In this document: positions 16,057 to 23,807 of the stretch, one piece after another | Position numbering within the stretch: position 1 is the first letter of the stretch | Layout: each line of letters begins with the position of its first letter | Source of the DNA: Nitrospirota bacterium | GTDB taxonomy: Bacteria; Nitrospirota; Thermodesulfovibrionia; Thermodesulfovibrionales; Dissulfurispiraceae | DNA length: 33,927 bases | Assembly: GCA_023476565.1 (NCBI GenBank) | Contig: JAMCVZ010000017.1 | Location: forward strand, 1 to 33,927 | Direction: 5' to 3' | Position numbers and translations under genes: made by a program | Notes under the pieces: model-generated | The model's database searches: none | What the model was told of the DNA's origin: nothing | What the model saw: the letters and a program-made list of their open reading frames with translations, nothing else

Positions 16057-18089
16057 AAGGCTACCTGATAATCATCGGCACGCTCATTGTTGTGATTTCC
16101 GGCCTAATCACCTTAAACATATTTTTCCAGCAATCGCTCCAGATGGAAATAGCGGAGCAGTTCAACAAACAGCAACTCCTGCTCTCACGGTCCATTGCCG
16201 ACAATATAAGCGCATATCTCTATTTTGTGAAAGAAGACGTCCTGCATATCTCCCGTATGCTGTCCAATACGGATATTACTGCCGGAAAAAATTTCGACTG
16301 GCTGAAAAATGATGCTCTGAGGAAGAAGGGGATAATTAATACCACTATCGGTATCCTGAATGCCGGGGGCGACATAATCTTTTTTGAAGGGAACAGAGAT
16401 ATGGTGAAGCCTGTGGCCCCTGATATAGTGAAGCAAGCAAAACACGTGGCATCCGGGGATATAGCTATAAGAGAAGAAATCCCGTCCACTGTATACATAC
16501 TGTCTCCCGTATACAGACAAAACAATATGATTGGGGTGATCTTCCTGTCGATCAGGATACATGACATAGCGAATCACTTCGTCAGCAGCATAAAATCCGG
16601 CAGCAGGGGATATGCATGGATGATGGACAAAAGCGGGACGCTCCTCTACCACCCGACCCAGCCGGGAATGGTGGGCGGGAATATCTATAAGGCGGACGCC
16701 ACCTGCTTCAAATGCCATATGAGCTTTGACCTCGAAAAAAGGATCATTGAGGGCAGGGCGGACAGCTTCGGCAGGTATATCGCCCCATCCGGCGAGGATA
16801 AGATTATTGCCTTCTCGACCGCCGCCATCGACAACCTCTCATGGATAATCGCGGTGTCATCGCCCTATTCCGAGGTGACCCGCACCACAAAACACAGCAT
16901 GGAACTCTACTCCTACCTTATCGTGTCCATTTTTATAACAACGAGCATCGTTTCAGCCATACTCATTGTCTTCAACAAAAAGAGGATCAAGGCTGAAGAG
17001 GTAGCGAGCCGGAAGGAAGAGCTCGAAAAGTATGCGGTCGAGCTTGAAGAGCGGGTAAGCGAGAGGACGTCCGAGCTGGCAAGCGAGAAGGAAAAACTGA
17101 ACACCATAGTCAGCGCCATAGGCGGCGGCATTGTCCTGATCAGCAAAGCAGGCACAATCCAGTGGGCGAACCAGATGATGACCGACATGGCCGGCATGGA
17201 TATCACCGGGAAGTCCTGCGAGGACCTCTGCCCGGACTGCAATGCATCGGAAACGTTCGCCAAGGATAGTATCGATACCATAATCGTATCCAACCTTTTC
17301 GGGCAGAAGGACAAATACTTCCAGATCACCACGGCGCCGGTAACAGGAGAAGGCGGCGAGGTCCACGGCTATATAAGGCTTATACAGGACGTAACGGAAA
17401 TAAAGAAGATGGAAGAGCAGATCATCCATTCCGAAAAGCTCGCCTCAATAGGAAGGCTGGCCGCAGGAATCGCCCATGAAATAGGCAACCCGCTTACCTC
17501 CATATTTTCTTTTGTCCAGATACTCAGGGAGATGGAGGTGGAGGAGTTCAAGAAAGAGAGCCTCGAGACCATCTATTTCCATATAAACAGGATCTCGGAG
17601 ATCCTGAAGCAACTTTCGGGGTTCTCAAAAATGCCTGCCGGAGAGCCGAAGAAATGCGCCGTCAATGATGTGCTAGATACCTCCATAAACCTGATACAGT
17701 ACGATAAAAAGGCCAAGGCGATATCAATTGTCAAGGAACTTTCCCCCTCCCTGCCGGAGGTTGTCGTTGACGGCAACCAGTTGTCCCAGGTCTTTGTTAA
17801 TCTCACCCTGAACGCAATAGATGCCATGCCTGACGGCGGCACCCTCACCGTAAGAAGCATGACAAAGGGAAATGATATAATTATACATTTCCAGGATACG
17901 GGGACAGGCATCCCGAAGGAAGATCTCAATAAAATATTCGACCCCTTCTATACGACTAAAGAAAAGGGCACCGGCCTGGGGCTGGCCGTAAGTTATAATA
18001 TAGTTAAAAAAATGAACGGAACGCTGTCTGTTGAAAGCGATATCGGCACAGGGAGTGTCTTTACCATTACAATACCGTACAAAAATTAA
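16053..18089 (+). CDS. Cache-domain sensor histidine kinase with CXXCH motif
   Basis: 678 residues. A transmembrane segment (about 4-24) is followed by a large periplasmic double-Cache-like domain (about 30-285, ending in WIIAVSSPYSEV) and a second membrane segment (about 289-311). The periplasmic part contains CFKCH at 218-222, a covalent heme c attachment motif. A cytoplasmic coiled coil and a PAS domain (about 345-455) with Cys389, Cys393 and Cys396 follow. The H-box is [14 protein letters not shown] with His475, and the HATPase has DTGTGIPKED and GTGLGLAVS. The GNP H-box and gene order mark it as the partner of the NtrC-type regulator downstream. Its stop codon lies in an AT-rich repeat. 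Confidence 0.9.
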   Translation: MKGYLIIIGTLIVVISGLITLNIFFQQSLQMEIAEQFNKQQLLLSRSIADNISAYLYFVKEDVLHISRMLSNTDITAGKNFDWLKNDALRKKGIINTTIGILNAGGDIIFFEGNRDMVKPVAPDIVKQAKHVASGDIAIREEIPSTVYILSPVYRQNNMIGVIFLSIRIHDIANHFVSSIKSGSRGYAWMMDKSGTLLYHPTQPGMVGGNIYKADATCFKCHMSFDLEKRIIEGRADSFGRYIAPSGEDKIIAFSTAAIDNLSWIIAVSSPYSEVTRTTKHSMELYSYLIVSIFITTSIVSAILIVFNKKRIKAEEVASRKEELEKYAVELEERVSERTSELASEKEKLNTIVSAIGGGIVLISKAGTIQWANQMMTDMAGMDITGKSCEDLCPDCNASETFAKDSIDTIIVSNLFGQKDKYFQITTAPVTGEGGEVHGYIRLIQDVTEIKKMEEQIIHSEKLASIGRLAAGIAHEIGNPLTSIFSFVQILREMEVEEFKKESLETIYFHINRISEILKQLSGFSKMPAGEPKKCAVNDVLDTSINLIQYDKKAKAISIVKELSPSLPEVVVDGNQLSQVFVNLTLNAIDAMPDGGTLTVRSMTKGNDIIIHFQDTGTGIPKEDLNKIFDPFYTTKEKGTGLGLAVSYNIVKKMNGTLSVESDIGTGSVFTITIPYKN

Positions 18090-18158
18090 AATGCAAAATT
18101 TAAAAATATGGAATCCCTTAATTTTAAATTTTTCTTTTTTGCTTTTTGAATTCAATTT
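18082..18158. repeat. AT-rich inverted repeat between kinase and regulator
   Basis: An A-rich left half (units such as AAAATTA, AAATGCA, AAATTTA) and a T-rich right half (TTAAATT, TTTCTTT, TTTGCTT) form an imperfect inverted repeat. The kinase stop TAA (18087-18089) is inside it, and it runs up to the regulator start codon. The 7-bp periodicity is weaker here than in the other elements. Confidence 0.45.
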
Positions 18159-19511
18159 ATGAAACCGAAGATACTCATAGTTGATGATGAGCCCGACATA
18201 GGCAAGGCCCTCACGTTCCTGCTCAAAAAGGAGGATTACGCGGCAACCCCGGTGACCAGCGGGGAAGACGCCCTGGAAAAACTGAAGGAAGAGAGCTTCG
18301 ATATCGTCCTTACCGATCTTAAGATGGGCAAAGTCGACGGCATGGCCGTCCTGGAAAAAGTGAAGGAGATGAGCCCTGAGACGGCAGTCATAATGATGAC
18401 CGCATTTGCCTCGGTCGAGTCCGCAATCGAGGCGATGAAAAAAGGGGCTGTCGATTATATCGTCAAACCGTTCCTCAATGAGGGAATACGCCTTACCATT
18501 AAAAAGGTTCTGGAGCAGAAGACGATAGTCAAAGAGAACCTTGCGCTCAAGCAGCAAATCAGCCAGCATATGGGATGCAAGGAATTCATCGCGAACTCCG
18601 AAGCAATGTTAAAGATAGTCGAAACCCTTGAAAAGGTAATCCCTACAAAAAGCAATATTCTCATTCTGGGCGAGAGCGGAGTGGGCAAGGGCCTTATAGC
18701 CGAGGTCATCCACTGCAACAGCCCGCGGCGGGACAAGCCGTTCATATCGATCAACTGCTCTGCAATACCTGAAGGACTTCTGGAGTCGGAGCTCTTCGGG
18801 TACAAGAGGGGCGCGTTTACGGGTGCGGCGGCCGATAAATTAGGGCTCATCCCCCTCGCCCACCAGGGCACATTCTTTCTGGATGAGATAGGCGATATGC
18901 CCGTCAATCTTCAGGCAAAACTTCTGAAGATACTCGAGACCGGAGAAGTCTATCCCCTGGGGGACACAAAACCCAGGCTCGTCGATGTCAGGCTCATATC
19001 CGCAACCAATGCAGATATTGAAAATAAAGTGAAAGAGGGGAAATTCAGGGAAGACCTCTACTGGAGATTGAACGTAATCGAGATAAAAATACCGCCGCTG
19101 CGCGAGAGGAAAGACGATATTGAAATCCTCGCCAGGCACTTTATCAGAAAATTCGCCGATGAACACAAAAAAAATATCGTGGGATTCGACAAACAGGCTT
19201 TCTCCTCATTGCTTGAGTACTCGTGGCCCGGCAATATACGCGAACTGAGCAATGTCATCGAGAGGGCGGTGGTTCTCACGGAAAGCGCCTCCATAACCCT
19301 CGATGATCTTCCGGACAAGCTGAAGAGGGCCGGGCACGAAAAAGAGAACTCCTCCACACTCAAGGGTTATCTCAATGATTTCGAAAAAAACCTGCTCTCG
19401 AAGATGTACGCTGCCCATAACAAGAACAAAGATGAAACTGCAAGGGCTTTGGGAATAGATCTCGCAACGCTCTACAGGAAGTTCAAGAAATACGGGATCG
19501 AGGCCGAATGA
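18159..19511 (+). CDS. NtrC-family sigma54-dependent response regulator
   Basis: 450 residues. The receiver (about 4-118) has VDDEPD and phospho-acceptor Asp53 in LTDLKMGKVDG, with GK where MP is usual, and VKPF. The AAA+ domain (about 135-370) has Walker A GESGVGKG (usually GESGTGKE), the sigma54-contact loop GAFTGA, Walker B GTFFLDEIGD and the arginine-finger helix SWPGNIREL. The C-terminal Fis-type helix-turn-helix ends DETARALGIDLATLYRKFKKYGI. It activates sigma54 promoters when phosphorylated, most likely by the kinase at 16053. No clear ribosome-binding site is seen because repeat sequence lies just upstream. Confidence 0.93.
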   Translation: MKPKILIVDDEPDIGKALTFLLKKEDYAATPVTSGEDALEKLKEESFDIVLTDLKMGKVDGMAVLEKVKEMSPETAVIMMTAFASVESAIEAMKKGAVDYIVKPFLNEGIRLTIKKVLEQKTIVKENLALKQQISQHMGCKEFIANSEAMLKIVETLEKVIPTKSNILILGESGVGKGLIAEVIHCNSPRRDKPFISINCSAIPEGLLESELFGYKRGAFTGAAADKLGLIPLAHQGTFFLDEIGDMPVNLQAKLLKILETGEVYPLGDTKPRLVDVRLISATNADIENKVKEGKFREDLYWRLNVIEIKIPPLRERKDDIEILARHFIRKFADEHKKNIVGFDKQAFSSLLEYSWPGNIRELSNVIERAVVLTESASITLDDLPDKLKRAGHEKENSSTLKGYLNDFEKNLLSKMYAAHNKNKDETARALGIDLATLYRKFKKYGIEAE

Positions 19512-19795
19512 AAAAGGCTTTCTATATCGGCCTTATTGCGGGCGGAATCCTCGGTATTGCAGTGGCCCTGAGCATGGATATACTCCTGGGGAAGAGTCTC
19601 GGCGGAGGGTGGAGCGAGGCGGTCGCCCATGATCTCAACAGCCTGTTCAAAACCAGTCTGTCACAAACAAACATCATAGTAATCGCAGGCGTTGCAGTCG
19701 TAGTCGGAATTATCGGCGCTTTCGGCGCAATCGTTGGCGGAATATTCAGCGTTATGATCGCCCGCCTTTTTGCAATGCTGACGAAAGAGAAGTAG
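19508..19795 (+). CDS. Small two-helix membrane protein
   Basis: 95 residues. Two hydrophobic glycine-rich segments (about 5-30, GLIAGGILGIAVALSMDILL, and about 57-87, IVIAGVAVVVGIIGAFGAIVG) are joined by a polar loop of about 25 residues. I do not recognise a family. It overlaps the sigma54 regulator by 4 bp (ATGA), so it is the last gene of the thioesterase-kinase-regulator operon and may be a membrane partner or target of that system. Confidence 0.65.
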   Translation: MKKAFYIGLIAGGILGIAVALSMDILLGKSLGGGWSEAVAHDLNSLFKTSLSQTNIIVIAGVAVVVGIIGAFGAIVGGIFSVMIARLFAMLTKEK

Positions 19796-19910
19796 GGAAT
19801 AAAAAGCGGGATGTCAGGGGGTCGGCCTGTTCCTGTTTTAAGTTCCGGTTTGACTGCTTCCTGGTTCATCATGCAGGGTAAAAGCAACCCGGGGAGTAAA
19901 GATAGCCGGC

Positions 19911-20102
19911 TTATTCCCCGAGGGTTATCGCTTCAACAGGACAATTTTCTTCCGCAGCTTCGCAGCAGCCTACGAATTCGCACGCTTCCGGATCTACCAC
20001 TTCTGATTTTTCCGTGTCCTCATTCACATGGAATACGGCAGGGCATATTTCCTCGCATCTTCCGCAGCCGATGCATTTTTCTTCATCAACCGTTACGTTC
20101 AT
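19911..20102 (-). CDS. Single-cluster-type ferredoxin
   Basis: 63 residues starting MNVTVDEEKC. The motif CIGCGRCEEICP gives C-x2-C-x2-C-x3-C-P, and a distal ENCPVEAI supplies the fourth ligand of one [4Fe-4S] cluster, as in Desulfovibrio-type ferredoxins. Extra cysteines (CEFVGCC) are present in the second half where a second cluster was lost in this class. It is a small soluble electron carrier. The start at 20102 is chosen over upstream in-frame Mets because GAGGAG precedes it, and it overlaps the upstream gene stop by 4 bp, so the two proteins are made together. Confidence 0.9.
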   Translation of the reverse strand: MNVTVDEEKCIGCGRCEEICPAVFHVNEDTEKSEVVDPEACEFVGCCEAAEENCPVEAITLGE

Positions 20103-21037
20103 AACTCCTCTATGATCATTGCCGCCAGTAAAGGGAGCATTATTTCGTGGTGTCCTGTCAGAGCAAAACACCGGCCCTTTGTCATTGTGGGCCTGCGCAG
20201 GACGTTCTCGCGGGGCCTGTAGTGCTGGATAAAATCCATATTCACTGTTGTAAATTCCTCAACCTTGTGCCCGAGGTTCCTTGCCGTTGTGAGCGCTTTT
20301 AAAAAAACCTCGGGAAGCATGACAGCAGAGCCGAGATTAATGTAAACGCCGCCCTCAAGATCGGCAACCACAGAGGTGAAAAGCCTGAAATCGCTGAGGC
20401 TTCCCTCTCCGATACAGCCGCCGTCAGCCTCGGGATGCATGTGAATGATATCAGCGCCTATCCCGACATGAACGGTCAGGGGGATATCAAGCCTGTACCC
20501 CTCCCTGAAAATGCTCTTCTCTTTAAAAGGGAAATCGGAGGAGTGGATAAATTCGCCCATCGAGCAGCCGATGCCGCTGCCTTCCTTTACACCGCTCGCA
20601 ATCGCATTATTTATCATCTTCCCTGTTTCCTCACCCATGCCGAACGCGCCGGTGCACAGTTCGCGCGCAACATCCTCGGATGTCTGTCCCATATAAGAAA
20701 TCTCGAAGTCATGTATTATGCATGCGCCGTTGGCGGCTATCGCTGTAATCACACCCTTCTGCATCAGGTCGATAATCACGGGCGAGAGGCCGACCTTTAT
20801 GGAATGGGCGCCCATGCCGAGTACCACCGGCCTCTTGTTCCTGTGCGCATTCACAACGGCCTGCACAACGTATTTCAAGTCCCCTGCCGCAAGGAAACCG
20901 GGCAACCCGTTTGCAAATTCCCTGAAGGTATTTCCCTTTTTGTGCAGCAGCGCCGATTTGTCGATGGAAACCTTGCTGGTCCTGCTTTTAATCGAGTAGG
21001 TTTTAAGCCTGCTTAAGTCTATGGGCTTATACTTCAT
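20099..21037 (-). CDS. Conserved protein of unknown function, possibly deoxyhypusine-synthase-like
   Basis: 312 residues from the second Met (MKYKPIDLSRL); a start at 21055 would add six residues but would fall inside an inverted repeat. Conserved-looking blocks are MGAHSIKVGLSPVIIDLM, ANGACIIHDFEISYMGQTSEDV, HVGIGADIIHMHPEADGG and INLGSAVMLPEVFLKAL. I recall similar proteins annotated as hypothetical in several anaerobes, and the GANG/HDFE style suggests an NAD-binding fold related to the deoxyhypusine synthase group, but I am not certain. Translational coupling to a ferredoxin suggests a redox role. No signal peptide or membrane segment. Confidence 0.7.
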   Translation of the reverse strand: MKYKPIDLSRLKTYSIKSRTSKVSIDKSALLHKKGNTFREFANGLPGFLAAGDLKYVVQAVVNAHRNKRPVVLGMGAHSIKVGLSPVIIDLMQKGVITAIAANGACIIHDFEISYMGQTSEDVARELCTGAFGMGEETGKMINNAIASGVKEGSGIGCSMGEFIHSSDFPFKEKSIFREGYRLDIPLTVHVGIGADIIHMHPEADGGCIGEGSLSDFRLFTSVVADLEGGVYINLGSAVMLPEVFLKALTTARNLGHKVEEFTTVNMDFIQHYRPRENVLRRPTMTKGRCFALTGHHEIMLPLLAAMIIEEL

Positions 21038-21049
21038 AACTTTCAATTT

Positions 21050-21087
21050 TAGCATAAAATATTGATTTTCTGTCAGGTTTTATGCTA
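21050..21087. promoter_or_regulatory. Perfect 10-bp inverted repeat in divergent promoter region
   Basis: TAGCATAAAA (21050-21059) and TTTTATGCTA (21078-21087) flank an 18-bp spacer in the region between the unknown gene (-) and rpsT (+). Position and symmetry fit an operator for the leftward gene. Confidence 0.4.
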
Positions 21088-21091
21088 TCTT
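21062..21091 (+). promoter_or_regulatory. Candidate sigma70 promoter for rpsT
   Basis: TTGATT (21062-21067), 18-bp spacer, TATCTT (21086-21091). It would give a leader of about 95 nt before rpsT. A modest match only. Confidence 0.35.
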
Positions 21092-21191
21092 TTAAGTCAC
21101 GGGTAGTAATTAAGTCATTGAGCAAGTAGAGTTTTTATTTGATGATAGAGCACTCAACGGCTAAATAATTCAAATATGTGGAGGAAGACAA

Positions 21192-21491
21192 TTGGCAGCT
21201 AAATCAGCACCGAAGAAGAACCTTTCAGCCATAAAAAAAGTCCGTCAGGCTGAAAAACAGAAGATGCTCAACCAATCAGTGCAAACAAGCATAAAAACCC
21301 ACACGAAAAAGCTGGAAGCAGCGTTATCGTCGAAGGACAAGGGAGAGGCCGGCGCTGCAGCTAAAAAGGCCGTCAGCATTATAAGCAAAGCTGCTTCCAA
21401 GGGAATTATTCACAAGAACACTGCGTCGAGAAAGATATCGAGGATTGTAAAGAAGGTAAACACTGCCTTCAGTGAGGGTGCGGCCGGTTAG
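21192..21491 (+). CDS. rpsT: 30S ribosomal protein S20
   Basis: 99 residues from a TTG start, with GGAGG eight bases upstream. A lysine- and alanine-rich helical protein with KKVRQAEKQKMLNQSV, an internal KTHTKKLEAAL helix and the C-terminal KGIIHKNTASRKISRIVKKVN block diagnostic of S20, which binds 16S rRNA early in small-subunit assembly. A non-ATG start is common for rpsT in several bacteria and goes with autoregulation; here that is inference. It converges on holA with a 4-bp tail-to-tail overlap. Confidence 0.96.
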   Translation: MAAKSAPKKNLSAIKKVRQAEKQKMLNQSVQTSIKTHTKKLEAALSSKDKGEAGAAAKKAVSIISKAASKGIIHKNTASRKISRIVKKVNTAFSEGAAG

Positions 21492-22414
21492 GCTGTTTTG
21501 CTTCTGCCGGCAAGCCGGAGCAGCTTGAAGAGCAGGCTTTCTATCACGAACTTGTGCGATGATTTGATATCTGCATCCGCCTCGTGCAATAACCTGAAGA
21601 CTTCAAAACTTCCCGAAGATGCCTTTCCTGAAGCTTTATGCGGAGCAGCATATCCGGAATACTGCCTGGAATACTGGTAGTTTATCGCGCCGAGCAGCAT
21701 CTGGGGGTCCTGGGTCCTGATGACATTCTCAAGCATGCTGAACACTTCCCGGGCATCCTTTCGTTTCAGGGCATCTATGAGATCAAAGGCGTTATAGTCG
21801 GCCCCTGAATAAATCATTCCTTTAATGTCATCCTTGTCGATCGCCTTTGAGGTGTCTATGCATGACAGTTTCTCTATCTCTGCATAGAGCATCCCGAGGT
21901 CTGTTCCGACAGAATTAATCAGGTGCTCCATCGCCTGGTCGGTAAGAGTTATTCCCTTCTTTTCTGTATTCATCTTTATCCACAAGGGGATCTCCCTTTC
22001 CGGAATGCTCAGGGCAATAGCATGCACATTCTTGAGGGTAGCCGGGTCAAACAGCTTCGGAGATGCGCCTTCGTGGAGCATTACGAGAAGGGAGGCCGGC
22101 GACGGGTCTGCCAGGTAGCCTTCCAGCTTCCTTGCATCCGCTTTCGCGAGTTTCTGGATATTCTTGATTACAACGGTCCTCCTATCCGACAGGAACGGCA
22201 GTGTGTTTAAAATATCTATTATCTGCTCCATGGGCGTATTGTCATCAGGCGATTTAATATCGTATACGTCGAAGTTGAACACGTCGGCAGCGTTATGCCG
22301 GCTCTTTACGGCTGACAACGCCTCATACAGCAGGAAATCTTCGGAGGAGTGGAAGAGATACACGGGGGACAGCAGCCCCTTTGAGAGTTCCTGTTGAAAC
22401 TGTTTGATGCTCAT
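21488..22414 (-). CDS. holA: DNA polymerase III delta subunit
   Basis: 308 residues. The N-terminal VYLFHSSEDFLLYEALSAV and FNFDVYDIKS, then LNTLPFLSDRRTVVIKN and ASLLVMLHEGASPK, match HolA, the clamp-loader subunit that opens the beta clamp. Middle and C-terminal FDLIDALKRKDAREVFSMLENV and a final LRLAGRSK helix fit the collar domain. Its ATG overlaps the lptE stop by 4 bp. leuS-lptE-holA is the same order as in Escherichia coli, which supports all three calls. Confidence 0.92.
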   Translation of the reverse strand: MSIKQFQQELSKGLLSPVYLFHSSEDFLLYEALSAVKSRHNAADVFNFDVYDIKSPDDNTPMEQIIDILNTLPFLSDRRTVVIKNIQKLAKADARKLEGYLADPSPASLLVMLHEGASPKLFDPATLKNVHAIALSIPEREIPLWIKMNTEKKGITLTDQAMEHLINSVGTDLGMLYAEIEKLSCIDTSKAIDKDDIKGMIYSGADYNAFDLIDALKRKDAREVFSMLENVIRTQDPQMLLGAINYQYSRQYSGYAAPHKASGKASSGSFEVFRLLHEADADIKSSHKFVIESLLFKLLRLAGRSKTA

Positions 22415-23730
22415 TTTTTTACCGGGGGCTCCGATGCAGGCTTTTTATGCAGCTTCGCAAGCTCATCGGGATATGCTTCCTCCAGGAGCTGCCTGTTAAG
22501 GCGGACACGGTCCGTGCCTTTCGGGTTTTGCCTGATCAGTTCCCGGGTATTCTCAGACAGCATCACCGATGCAAAGCGCTCCTCATTAAAAAGGGAGGGG
22601 CCCTGAAGCAGAGTATTCAATTCCTTGATAAGAGCATTCTTAAGCGGCTCCAATGCCTTTTCGGACGGGTTGTATTTATCAACGAGCCGATAGGCAGCCG
22701 GAGAGAGCTGCTCCCTGATATACCGCGATAAAGAGTCTTTAGGCTCCTGGAGCTTGAGCGCCAGGCTGCCCGGGTCCTTGATATCTTTAATGGTAAACAG
22801 GATGTGCGATGAAGCGAGAGTTACTATCTCATCGGGGTACGCCTCTTCCAGCAGCAGCCTGTTCAGGCGCGTGCGCTCCACGCCCCGCGGGTCCTGCCTG
22901 ATCAATTGCCGGGTATCATCTGTCAGGTCTATATGCGCAAATCTCCGCTCATTGTAAAAGGATGGTTTCTGAAGTACGGCATTCAACTCGCCGGCCAGGG
23001 TATTTTTAAGCGAATCGGACGGATATTCAAACCTGTCATAGTCATCTACGAGCTTGCGTGAATCATAAGAAAGTTCCTCCCTGATATACCGCGATACAGG
23101 ATCTTTGGGCTCCTGGAGCTTGAGCGCCAGGCTGCCCGCATCCTTTATGTCAGCAGCGCTGAGGGACAGGTAAGCGAAATTCCTGGCAATATTATAGGTA
23201 ATCTGCCTTACTACCTCCTGGGACAGGTTCTTTAACGCGCTTATCGTCGAGAGCTCTTTCTGAGCAAGAACGCTCTCGAGCCTGCCCGTAGAACCGAAAT
23301 AGGTGACAAAAGGGCTGTTTGCAATAAGCGGAACAGAACGGTTGCTTTCCTTATCAATAAGCCGGAAACCAGCTTTGATGACTACTTCATATTGCGCTGC
23401 CACCAAGGATTGCTCAGCCACCGGCTTTAATTCAAACCCGGATATTTCTCCTTCGAGGACGTACCTCGACCGGCCGACACGGAAGCCGTACTCGGCAAAG
23501 GTCTCTGCGAGCACCCGGTTGAAATTGTCCTGCAATTTAGGCTCAAGTGATTTATTATCGATACGGCCGACCATTATGGTATCAAAAGGCAGATCGGCCC
23601 TTGTCTGGAGCGTATAACCGCAACCGGTCAAGTAACAAGTAACGAGTAGCAAGTAACCAGTTAATGCTGCTTTGCGAAAATGCCTGTGATGGTTGTTTTT
23701 TACTGTTAAAGCCAAAGCGTTATTTACCAT
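22411..23730 (-). CDS. lptE: LPS-assembly lipoprotein LptE with duplicated C-terminal domain
   Basis: 439 residues, more than twice the usual LptE length. A signal peptide ends at lipobox LTGC (Cys37). The LptE domain (38-190) has GCGYTLQTRADLPFDTIMVGRIDNKS and DNFNRVLAETFAEYGF, typical of the lipoprotein that plugs LptD and delivers LPS to the outer surface. Residues about 195-301 and 317-423 are two copies of an extra domain (IKDAGSLALKLQEPKD to LLEEAYPDE) of unknown function. The hydrophobic core of the signal peptide is encoded by a heptamer repeat arm. Position between leuS and holA confirms the identity of the N-terminal part. Confidence 0.85.
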   Translation of the reverse strand: MVNNALALTVKNNHHRHFRKAALTGYLLLVTCYLTGCGYTLQTRADLPFDTIMVGRIDNKSLEPKLQDNFNRVLAETFAEYGFRVGRSRYVLEGEISGFELKPVAEQSLVAAQYEVVIKAGFRLIDKESNRSVPLIANSPFVTYFGSTGRLESVLAQKELSTISALKNLSQEVVRQITYNIARNFAYLSLSAADIKDAGSLALKLQEPKDPVSRYIREELSYDSRKLVDDYDRFEYPSDSLKNTLAGELNAVLQKPSFYNERRFAHIDLTDDTRQLIRQDPRGVERTRLNRLLLEEAYPDEIVTLASSHILFTIKDIKDPGSLALKLQEPKDSLSRYIREQLSPAAYRLVDKYNPSEKALEPLKNALIKELNTLLQGPSLFNEERFASVMLSENTRELIRQNPKGTDRVRLNRQLLEEAYPDELAKLHKKPASEPPVKK

Positions 23731-23807
23731 TTTTTACCGTCTTTATTTATCCTTATTTCTCTCTTATCGCCTTTTTCTCGTTACTCGTTACTGATTGCTT
23801 GTTACTA
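23630..23807. repeat. Heptamer palindromic element (TAACGAG type) at leuS end/lptE start
   Basis: The left arm 23630-23660 is AAG plus four 7-mers (TAACAAG, TAACGAG, TAGCAAG, TAACCAG). The right arm 23777-23807 is CTCGTTA, CTCGTTA, CTGATTG, CTTGTTA, CTA. Both arms are 31 bp and inverted relative to each other; the loop is 116 bp and contains the lptE start codon. The right arm supplies the leuS stop codon and the left arm encodes the lptE signal-peptide core. Confidence 0.8.

Noticed and set aside
19796-19910. Small RNA or terminator between the convergent membrane protein and ferredoxin genes
   Set aside because: I could not find a convincing hairpin plus T-run or a promoter in these 115 bp.
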